Part shown: positions 20,983 through 31,500 of the stretch, in pieces
How positions within the stretch are numbered: position 1 is the stretch's first letter
Layout of the letters: each line of letters starts with the position of its first letter
Origin: Oopsacas minuta
Taxonomy: Eukaryota; Porifera; Hexactinellida; Lyssacinosida; Leucopsacidae
Length of the DNA: 64,000 nt
Reading direction: 5' to 3'
Assembly (NCBI GenBank): GCA_024704765.1
Contig: JAKMXF010000233.1
Span: 186,001-250,000, forward strand
Translations under genes and position numbers: made by a program
Notes under the pieces: generated by a model
Seen by the model: the letters and a program-made list of their open reading frames with translations, nothing else
The model's database searches: none
What the model was told of the DNA's origin: nothing

Positions 20983-23900
20983 CTACATCTCATCGTAATC
21001 CTCATAATCATTGAGTATAAGGTCTACTATGTCATCAGTACCCAATTCTGCTTTCTTCTTCACAATGCCGATAAAATCACTGAATGATACTTTGTCTGGA
21101 TCTGATGATACTTTTCTTATCATTTCTGCTATGTCCTTTTCATCTATTTCTCCACCTTCCATGCATGATACTACCTACATTATTATTTTATTAATTTGCA
21201 TATACCAATGTAAACTAATGAATCTAACCACCTAGGTTAGAGTCTGCAGATTAATTTTGTATTTTTGATTATAAGGCAATTTAATAGTAATTACTAATGC
21301 CTGTATTCCTTTGTGTATCTATTACATTATCTCTATCTTTATACATATATGGATTAGATATTTCCCAGAATTTTGATTCGTTTGATCAAAATTAGATCTA
21401 TCGTCAATTCATCATTATACCTTTATGACAACTTGCATTTCCTGGAGTAATTTATTACTATTTTTTGTGAAAACAAAATGTGATTTCCTGTCTAATAGCT
21501 ATAATGTATATACAATAGTATTCTTGTGGTTACATCAATCATGAAAGAGAATTATCAGTCACAAGTTTTTATTAACTTTTATGGTAAACATGAAACTTTA
21601 TCAAAAGTGAAGCAAATTTTAAATTTTAATTATTGAATTAAGCCCCAGATAAACGTATAAACTACTATATTTCTATGTATATGTTGCAGTGTAAATGCGA
21701 GTTTGGTGTAAGTGCGAGCTTTGAATAGATTCCAACCAGCAGAAGTGGGCGATAACGTTAGTCTGCCAATTCCACACCCAGATAAATTATGTGCAATTGG
21801 TCCTCGAAATATCTTAAGCAGTATTCAGAACAAACGGGACAATGTCTATACTGTGGCAACTTCTAAAGGCATAATCTCAGGTGGTTATTCACGTAACCAA
21901 TTTGAAATTCAGCCTTCCAATTTGATTAGCACATCATTTAGTTCAAAGATTGTCTCACAAACAAAGTTGATGCAAAACGCTTCGCTTGGTGCTGGAGTAG
22001 GGGTATGTAGATGTTTGAAGTACAACAACAGAAAGTGTCCATGTAGAAGTTCTGGAAAAACTTGCTCTACGAAATGCCATAAAGGAAGAATGTGTTCTAA
22101 CAAAGAACAATAGTAAGTATCGCATCACTTTAGAATTTTTGTAGTTACATTATGCATAGTAATATGCGTAGGGTGATTGTTAGCATATTGTTAGTACCTT
22201 AGCCTAATTATCCCAACTTAGGATTACTCATATTCCATATAGCAGAGATCAGTAATTAAAATTTACCCAATATTGATTCTATTCAAAGCTCGCACTTACA
22301 CCAATAGGTTGGCGTGATTGCGAGTACACCAGTGCGATTGCAAGTACACTAGGTAGTTGGTGTGATTGCAATCACACCAAACTCGCATTTACACTGCAAC
22401 ATATATACTATTTTAATTATTAACTTACTGTTTCTAGATCTTTCTTACCAATAAAATCATCTTTATCTGTATCAAACATATCAAATACTTCTCGCATTTG
22501 CTTCGTCACTAAATCTACTCCTTCTATTTCCTCATTTCTGTTGCCTCTATCTACAAATGATTTGAATTCTTCATGTGTTAGTCTACCGTCTAGATCAGTG
22601 TCAAATTCTGACATCATCATCTGTGTATAAATATTATTTTAATCTCTACAAATCGAGTATTTTAATCTCTTTTAAATTCAAGATTTATAATTATATAATT
22701 ATCACTTGATTGCCACATGCTGATATTCAATTAAATTTGGTGTAGTAATGTTTCTGTTGGAAAATCTTGTAATCTGGTTTTTGCTCTAGCTTACATAACT
22801 AGGCTAAAACTATTTATAATATGTAATAATCATTGATTGAGTACACAGTTAATCTTATCAGTAGTTTATGAAAGATTACCACTGCGCATTACACTGTATT
22901 GTACTTTTACCCACGCATACATACAAAATCACCTGATAGAATTACTTTATAGCTCAATTCATAAGTCATAAGATTTGCATTTTTAATATTTCTTAGTAAA
23001 GTGGAGCCTCGTTAAATACGAACATGGTTAATGTGAATTTTCGGATAAGACGAACAATTATTTACACAAAATCATGTCCCTACAATGGTTATTCAATCTG
23101 TAATACTCCTGAAGTCCAACATATTTTACTGTCCGTTGGTGTTCGTATTAACGAGGTTCCACTGTTTATTGTTTCTGTAGTATTTAGTAGGGATTATTGA
23201 GTATAAACATCCCTCTAAATTCTACATATAAAACAAAATAATTCCCTCCACAATTAATTTATATATTACATGTTTACGCTTTTAATTTAGCTTTGCTAAT
23301 ATTATGCGAATAATTATATAACACGTAGACCACAAATTTACATAATGCCGACAAATTCACTTAACCGATCGCGGCTGAAGTTTACGTTCGTAATGAAAGG
23401 TAAGCTAAAATCTTACTTCGTTTCAACTAATTCCCGCAACAAGAACGACATTTTAGCACCTTTTTGACGTCATAAAATTACACATTTTCCCGGCCGTATT
23501 CGGTTAATGAAAACCCTTATGACCATAGCTTTAAGGTTAATATATGTATAGACATTTGGTCATTACAGTGGAAACCGCCTATTAGAACTTTTCCATGGAA
23601 TTATTAGAGTGTATTTGTGTATGGTAATTAGTAATATCAAAAATTTAAATATCAGAAAGGAATTCTGGTGGTTTCCACTCTAATATAAGAATTGTAACTA
23701 CATTTGGATTCCAAGATGTTAAATACGTATGTATACTAATTTAAGGAATCATACGTATGAACTTTTAGTTTGTGCAACTAACTAATTAGATAATATCAGA
23801 TTTAGCGGACAGAAAGTATATTCATTGTTACTTTACTAGACCTATACCTTATACTCCAGCGTGACCACTCCAGAAAATATGCATTGGATATATCCACTAG

Positions 23901-24531
23901 CAATTGCACTGCACTGACCTCTACTGTCCTCTAGTCATTTTCTAGACATATCATATTATTTAATAAGAAGTGTAAAATACTACTTTCCTGGGTTTTCATG
24001 TAACTATTTTGTGGTATTGGAGTTTGCATTAGGGCTGTACATATACATGTACTCTAACTCTGAGTCTAGTCATGTATGTTTGGCGCCATAAAACCTGATA
24101 AATCGCAACTCTTCCAGTGACCATTATAAAGTTTAATCCAGTAGAACTCGGTTAGTATGGACTCAGCTTAAGACGTACTTTACTCAAACGGATTCTCAAT
24201 TTTTGTACACTACAGTAGAACTTGGATAAGACGTATCCCCTCAAAAACAAAAATTAGTACGTACTAACCGAAGTACGTCTTATCCGAGTTATATTGCCTC
24301 TATGGGTATTTAAAATTAAGCGTGTAATCTATAACTCGCCTCTAAATCAACTTTCCACTCTCCACCCTCTTGCAATGACTGTAGTGGCGACACAGGCAAA
24401 CGTGTACGTGCTTTCTGTATAGCATTAATGACGTCATCTGGGGATACGCTACCCATTCCTTGTTGGTCAAAGAACTGGAAACTTTCTGTTTCCCCTGAAG
24501 TCAATATTTTAGTATCTTCACTAGCCATCAC
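20983..24531 (-). CDS. Calmodulin-like EF-hand protein, three exons
   Basis: Exons (minus strand): 24531-24352, 22620-22429, 21174-20983. Exons 2 and 3 are each 192 nt, phase 0, with donor ACA|GTAAGT, acceptor ACACAG|ATG and acceptor TGTAG|GTA; together with exon 1 they give about 187 aa. EF1 (FQFFDQQGMGSVSPDDV) is degenerate. EF2 (FDTDLDGRLTHEEF) and EF3 (FDTDKDDFIGKKDL) are canonical 12-residue calcium loops. EF4 (SSDPDKVSFSDF) is degenerate. The helix EIDEKDIAEMIRKV matches the calmodulin pattern. It is probably an intracellular calcium sensor. The exon 1 donor (AAA|GTTGAT) is weak, so exon 1 or its boundary is less certain than the others. Intron 2 carries a Ginger-type insertion ending 27 nt from the exon 2 donor, and intron 1 carries at least three inverted-repeat elements. 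Confidence 0.78.
21712..22113 (+). pseudogene. C-terminal fragment of Ginger/KRBA2-like integrase with CXC cysteine domain
   Basis: A 133-residue open frame that begins right after a stop and inside the element's inverted repeat, so it has no proper start or catalytic core. RFQPAEVGDNVSLPIPHPDK and GIISGGYSRNQFEI match the small beta-rich domain that follows the DDE core in KRBA2-like (Ginger) integrases. The C-terminus CRCLKYNNRKCPCRSSGKTC..KCHKGRMCSN is the cysteine-rich CXC module (C-x-C-x6-C-x-C-x6-C-x3-C-H) typical of those proteins. The RNaseH-like DDE domain is missing, so the element is non-autonomous. Confidence 0.8.
22356..22379. repeat. 24-bp perfect palindrome in the Ginger element's right arm
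   Basis: The half-site TTGGTGTGATTG is followed immediately by its exact complement. Neighbouring repeats GGCGTGATTGCGAGTACACC and GTGCGATTGCAAGTACAC vary the same theme, so it may be a cluster of transposase-binding sites or an expanded subterminal repeat. Confidence 0.85.
22999..23164. repeat. Pogo/Tc1-like MITE in intron 1 of EF-hand gene
   Basis: Left AGTGGAGCCTCGTTAAATAC; right, read on the other strand, CAGTGGAACCTCGTTAATAC. Same end family (CAGTRGAACCTCG) as several other copies in the window. Non-coding, 166 bp. Confidence 0.75.
23570..23682. repeat. Inverted-repeat element in intron 1 of EF-hand gene
   Basis: Left CAGTGGAAACCGCCTATTAG; right complement GAGTGGAAACCACCAGAATT. About 113 bp, non-coding, pogo-like ends. 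Confidence 0.6.
24213..24296. repeat. Pogo-like MITE in 3' flank of EF-hand exon 1
   Basis: CAGTAGAACTTGGATAAGAC on the left; right complement CAATATAACTCGGATAAGAC. A second partial end of the same family (AGTAGAACTCGGTTAGTATG) lies just left of it at about 24141. Confidence 0.7.
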
Positions 24532-25548
24532 TTACTTTAGTCAATTTGCTTGTAATCTATTTCCATGTATTTTATGGCTAGCTGCTATAAGCCTAAGGGA
24601 AAGGCTTCATTTACATTCTATCGTGAATAACTTGATACTCTCTCTCATATTTTCCTATTATTATGGTTGTCAATTGTAAACACAGTTAGGTTAATATTTA
24701 CTGTGAATTGGAATTGTTTTGTTCAAATTTCACCAGGATACAATAAACCTGTTTTGGCCGTTTTGATAATTAAACTGGGAAGAAAATTTCTGCGAAAACT
24801 TATACGATAGAAATTATTATTCCACTGTGTAATTTCCTAAAATAATTTTAATATTATTTCCCTGAAGGAAGAAGGACTTGCTAAGTACTGAGGAATAAAT
24901 CACTCACTAACCTTGTCTTACATAAATATTCACATAATTTCCAATAAAGGTAGTACATAATCGCTAATACCGGGAATTTCCCCATAGACGGTAATATCAT
25001 CTCATGTTTATTATTTCATGCATTTTATATGAGTAGTGACTGGTTTTCCAATATTTTCAGAATATCATAGGTTGTTCCATTGCTCTTTACAACCTTTTTG
25101 GCAGTTTAGAAACTTCTTCGATACACCCATGACAATATATTATCAAAACAGCTACAGTACACCCTCGCTAATCCGAACAGCATTGTTCCAATTGCAAAAT
25201 AATTCGTTGAGATTAGTGAGATGCATTGAAACATTACTATAGGATCTAAGAGTACATATTTTCGAAAGTTGTACAAACACTAATATTACAGCCAAAATGT
25301 GTAATATACAATTATGTATTTGTCCACAGTGATTTGTTCTTGAAAAGTTTCAGATCATTTTCCAAAGTAGTATATCTAATTTACTAAAAATGAGTAAATT
25401 TATTGGTTAGCTCGTTAACAAAACGATATAGAAATAATTAAGTATTTTCTAACAAATACAAGTATCATCAGTACAGTAGAATCAAGTGCTATAGGTGAGT
25501 ATTACATTGTATAAGAGAAAGTTTGGGTAATAAATATTGTCTGTTCTA
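24532..25548. other. Intergenic between EF-hand and MATH genes
   Basis: AT-rich. Holds a short pogo-like copy at about 25154-25217 (ACCCTCGCTAATCCGAACAG with a degenerate right end GAGATTAGTGAGATG). No gene found. Confidence 0.5.
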
Positions 25549-28500
25549 TCAGTTTTTTAGTTTAACTTCAATATGCAGTTCCATTCGATCTTTCTTCACG
25601 TAGAGCCTATTTTCCTTTGGGTTTGTTAGCGTCGCGACTGTAATGAATTTCGTTAGACCGAACATATTCAGGTTTTTACCTTTCAACGGCATTTGGAAAG
25701 CTATATTTCCTGAGTCAGTAAATTTCTCAACAAGACATTTGTCATTATTGTTGTAGTTAAGCAGAATGACCCTGAAGTCAGCTCTAAATGGCCATTTCAA
25801 TTTCTTATCATTGTTTCCGGGTAACATTGTGACGTAGAATCCAATTGAGGGCTGGTGACTTGATTTTGCCATGCTGAAGTCAAGCAGGGCTCCAATTTTA
25901 TGACCAGAATTATCTGAGATAAAAGGCTGACAATAAACTAACCCTTCTTTCTCAATTTGCTTCGATACAGAGTCTACAAGCCATACGTAGGGTGTACGGG
26001 GAGTTTCCTGTTTTCTACGCATCGCAGTTGATTGTATTCTTGCTATTTTAGTTATAAAATCATGCTTGTCTTTATCAATACTATCTGCTATGGATTGTAT
26101 GTGTGCTAGCTTGTCTATATGAGCTTGTAGTTTAAGTTTTGCGTCTTGAGCTTGTTTGCTTTGAGAGAAAATAGGTTTTGGGAGAACTATTGATTCTACA
26201 GACGGTCCTTCTTCATCCGAACTATATTCTATGATTTCTTCGTCTGTCTCGGGATCAATCTAAAATGTACAGTTTTGAGAAAACATTTGTGACTGGAATT
26301 TTTTATTCAAATATTTTCAGGAAAAGACCTGCCTCTTACAACGAAAACTATTTATGGAATGAACTATTAAGCAATGGGTCTTCTATATGAATTCGAAAAA
26401 TTCAATTATTAATCATATCAATGTTATTGGAGTTCAGAGCATTGTGTAATCGATAATCTGTACTATGTTTAAATTACTTTCGAATAATCCAATCAAAGAA
26501 TATAGAATTAAATAATGAACACGCTAGTACATTTATCTCATTTAAACTTTCATTAGACACAATGAACTCTGTTACTTTAATTAGAAATCACAATAATACT
26601 TGTATGTTGCAAAATGGAAGCATAAATTTCTACTTGTGCTTATAACATATTTTTTCTGACGAAATATGAGAAAGGTTGTTTACAAAAATTAATATCTAGA
26701 ATTTTAATTTAATATTAGTTTGCAAGGTAATTATACTAAGATATAAATCGGAAGTTTTCCACTAGTTTCTCTTCTCCATCGTTTCAATGCATTTCACTAA
26801 TCCGAACAATTATTTTTGTCAGTAGTAGAGGGTGTTGGATTAGCGAGGGTATGCTGTATAATAAACTGTACGTATGATTACGTATTAACGTATATAATAC
26901 AAACCTTATTTTCTCTGAGTTGTTTATTCTCAAATTGCAGCTGATCTATCTTCTCCAACAATTTCACATTTTCATTCTCGAGATTTGAGACCTGAAGATC
27001 GCTTTTGGTTTCAGTCTCGTCCCCCAGATCACTGGTGGGACTGAACCTATACGGGCTAGGTGTGTTTGACAACTGGGTCTCCAACATTTTAACTCTGTCT
27101 TGTAAAGTCTGAATTAGCTCGCTTTGGTTTCGCTGAATAGCATCGTTCTTCTCTTGTTGATCTGTCGACTCGCGTGTCAAATCATCGTACTTATCACTCA
27201 CTACCGTTAACTAAAAATCTCCATTGTAAATACATGTAAAACCTATTCTATACTATATCTTGCCTATCTATGTGTATTTCTATCCAACCTATAGCAGCAA
27301 ATTTACTTTTCTTTATTAGATAAATGTATTAAGAGGTAATTGCCTGTAATTTGATGCATTAATATTTCCTATGAATCCCGTGATATAGCACTTTACATAC
27401 GGGATTATTTCTTACTGACCTTTGCAGATAACTTTGAGTTCATATTGTTAGCAACTTCTAATTTAGTTTTGACTTCATCCAATTCAGCAGAATGCTCCTC
27501 GTGTTTCAGTAAACTTTCCTCCAATAAACCCAGGTTCTGTTTATTAGCTAATTCCTGTTGAGATATGTTGCTACAGATTAGATTGAATTATTATCAAATA
27601 TGAAAAATCACCAAATTAGTATGATTATAATAAATATATGATAGGTATTGATTAAGTCAATGTTTTCCAACCTACAGTAGAACTCAGCTAGCAAGTGCTT
27701 TTCTCCAAAAACGGATATTTTATTACTAATTGCATTGGAAAGATATTCAGATAAGACGTACTCCGGTTATTACGAACTGATTTTTGTTTCCCGAGGGTGT
27801 ACGTCTTATCAGAGTTATACTGTACTTGTACCTTGGACGATGCCTTATCGATTTCCCTACATATACCACAATAATGTCTGTGGACACTTGTGTTTCATGA
27901 AATATTCAGTCCGTCGTCGTTTTTCGGAATGATAATTTTCAATGGATATTATTTCAATTCTTCCACACTGAGAAACCTCGTTAATACGTACACGGTTTAC
28001 AAATTTTCGTTAATAAAAACTCCGGAGAAAGCGAACAAATTTAACCCTTCAATGGTGTTCGTATAATAGAGGTTCCACCAGGGTGTTATCTAAGCGTATG
28101 CGGCGCGCCTAGAGGCGCATAAATCTGGGCAAATATATCTCTAGGCGCATGAAAATCTCTCTCCTGGGGCAGAAACTCTTATATCATAATGCAAATGTAT
28201 AGTCTAGGCGTATGGCCTTGAGAACCTGGATGAAACCCTGGGTTCCACTAACTATGGATAAGTTAGTTGGCCGCTTTAGTACAGAGTATTTCTGAGTTAT
28301 ATATATATTACCGAACATTGTATCAGTCGTGATCTAGATTATCTGGTAGTCTACCTCATGTCAAACAGTCAAACCCTTCTAGAAGGGTTTTTCCATGCAA
28401 ACGGGCGTAAGAGACAGAATACTGGCTCTATCCCAATATCAAAGAGAAGCAAGGAACTAACTCCAGCAAAATCTATACTAAGCCTGGATTATATAAGTTT

Positions 28501-31500
28501 ACAAAAAGAGCAAATAAAACAACAACCAGTTCCTCAACCCATCATTAGAAAAGCTAAGCTAGCACCTGCCAGGAAACCAAGAGCATGTAAGAAGCTAATG
28601 CAAGCAACTGCTCCTCCCCCAACAACCAGATCGAGCAAGAGGAATGCAAAACTCGCGCCTAAAGAAACATTCTTAAAACTTGGCAAGGCACTGTCTCATA
28701 ATAAATCACCACTCAAATCTTCTACCCCTCTCAATTCCGGATTTAAGGCTTTATCAGCTACGAAACAAGACACTCAACAGCTTGTGGAGCCTAAAATAAC
28801 TTCTCCTATATCATCTCCTACCATATTGAAGATACCTACTCCAGGTGGATCTACGATGGAACAAATAAAGAGAGTAAGGAATAAACTTCTCCAGCAAAGT
28901 AGTAAAAATTACAATATCCCTCCTCTACCAAATCAAACTGATAAACCATCTCTAGCACAAAGACTAGCTGAACCAACTATTGTTGAGCTATCGAGGAATA
29001 GTAACGAGACTTTAAAACCGATTGAAACCCCATCAGAAGCTAGTTGTATGTCTCCAAGCAAGAAGGATTGTATAATTAGAAAACTAGCTCTGTTGAAAAC
29101 TCCAGAAAAATCACCGAAAATGAAAGAATTCAAAGAATTACAATTCACAAGTCCAACCAAGAAATCAATAAACACAACTCCATTGAAATCACCTCAATAC
29201 AAAAATAGTTACCATCTAGCTGCCGATTCACAAACGCCTATTTCATATACACAATCTATTCTATTGGAACATTTCCGCTGTATAGATGTAGTGTTATCCA
29301 TGGTAGAAAGGAGAAAGGAATCTTGTAGCTTTGAGAAGTTACAGAGAGCTGTCACTACCATGTGTGGGAAACAAATGACACTAAGGAACCTCGCACAAAT
29401 CATGCATCTGTATCCTACAGCATTTTCACTTTCTTACCAACCCATACGTACCTCAATACATTCACCCAGACGCGGGCAGTTTCAATTGATAATAGTTGCT
29501 AATAATGATTTCCATTCCGAATCACCGACTGATAGTTCTGAAGGGAAAACCTTGACTAATCAGGGTATGCTAGCAAGGAAAAATCAATTTCTGACTTATA
29601 TCATAGAATATCTTAAAGGTTATCATAATAGATTTCTACGAGCACTGGTCCCGCCGATTATATTGCCAAATGATAAGATAAAACGTTGGCATCCTGAGTT
29701 CAATCTTGAAACAGTCCCGAGCATTCCTGAGGGTAATATGCCTCAAAAACCACAGACAAACACCCCACAAACTGCGAAACAAATCCTCGCTTCTTCTCAA
29801 GAATTATTACCAACACGAATAAGTAGAGTTATGTTGAAATTCACCGAGGAAAACTCCACACAAGATTCGACGATAGATTCTAATTCAAAAGTTAGTTATA
29901 ACGATTCGAATGAATTGAAAGGAATCTCAAAGAATTTAATTGAACGTATCCGTATTCGTGAACAAGAGAAAGCTAAACTTAATATGATCAGAGATGATAC
30001 CGTACTACACAAGTTAGACATGTTAGAAAGGATACCAGAAATATGTAGTATTGTACGGAATATGTATTTAGCTGAGCAAAGAGGTACACTACCTTGGGCA
30101 GATGTTTTGTATAAATTAAGAGATAGCCATCACTCCAAAATGGAACAAAAATATTTAGAAGAACATTTACAACTGTTACTTGAAATTCTACCACAATGGA
30201 TATCTGTTGTTAATCCTAAGGGGACGAAATTTCTAAAAGTCAAACGCAACACCCCTCTGAACACCTTACTATCTGATTTGGAGCGTGAAAAAGCGCGATT
30301 AGACACAGAACAATAGCAAACTAATCTACTCTTTTACTCATTTATTTTCACTTCTATAGTATATTACGGGTCTCACAGCACTTATTAGTTAAAGCACCTT
30401 CATAAATCTATGTTTTCAAATGTCAATCACTAATCAATTATTCTATCTTTTCTCATTTTAGTAGTTAGGAAAAGTTATTATTTCTTTAAAGTAGTGTACT
30501 GTACTGATTATTTCTAGTTATTTCACAATATTCGCTAGATTTTAACAGGGCGATAGCTAAATTTGGCTACTATTAGTTGGAAACTTGTTTCAACTCCACC
30601 GCCCACATCAGTTTACCTGCCACATGAATATGGCATTATTTCACCACCGACAATCACATCATGTGGAGCTGAAACAAGTTTCTCATTAACAAGGATCTTC
30701 TATGAAGAAACAGAATAACAGATCCATACAATTATTTCGGTTAGCTGCAATGCATTTTATGTAGCCAAGCATTCGAAGTTGATTGTAATTTTCAGATAAA
30801 TATAAATAAAAACAAGTGCATGTTACATACCTGGTACTCATCTTGTCCATGTCTTCAACCCTCTCCATGATACCTCTACTCTCTATATTAAGTGATTCTA
30901 ACATATCTCTCATCTCTGTGACATCATTTCTCTCTATCTCTCTGATACTTCTGTTATCTTCCTGTAATACATCAATACTCTCTGATAGTCTGTTTAGTTT
31001 CTCTAGCACATCTTCAACTGTTCCAGCCTGAAAATGGTTACAGTAGAACTCAGATATGATTTATCATATGTACATTTATTCGTTGTTCTTATGAAAATAA
31101 TGAAATGTAGTGTAAATACATGATTGAAATCCCATAATATCCATAGAAACCTGCTATAAATGGTATTATACGGTAACTACATATGCTGAATTTTAATGGT
31201 AAAATATAAATAATGCATATACTGACTGATCTGCAAACATGATAGTCTCCAATATTTATATAAATTTTCCTAATTATATGATTCAATAACACTAAGGAGC
31301 TGTAAATTTAATTTCCAACTCATATACATACACTCAACTCTCGTTATATTGAAGCTCAGGGGCCGCGAGACCATATTTGTACACTTATAGACTTAGATAT
31401 ATATTCGTGTTAGATATAATGCGGGCTAAATGTTAATAATATTAAATATTGTAAAAGTGTAAATTACCTGATCTTCACATTTAGAAACTCTGACAACAAT

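Larger units (their letters stand above)
21682..22401 (+). mobile_element. Ginger-type DNA transposon remnant (720 bp) with TIRs and TATA target duplication
   Basis: Ends are inverted: TGTTGCAGTGTAAATGCGAG at 21682, with its exact complement ending at 22401. They are flanked by TATA on both sides (21678-21681, 22402-22405), a 4-bp target duplication as in Ginger elements, which also begin TGT. After 28 bp the right arm is interrupted by ~95 bp of short repeats, then resumes GGTGTAAGTGCGAGCTTTGA, matching the left arm. The inside holds only the C-terminal part of an integrase-like transposase. It sits within intron 2 of the EF-hand gene in the opposite orientation. Confidence 0.85.
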
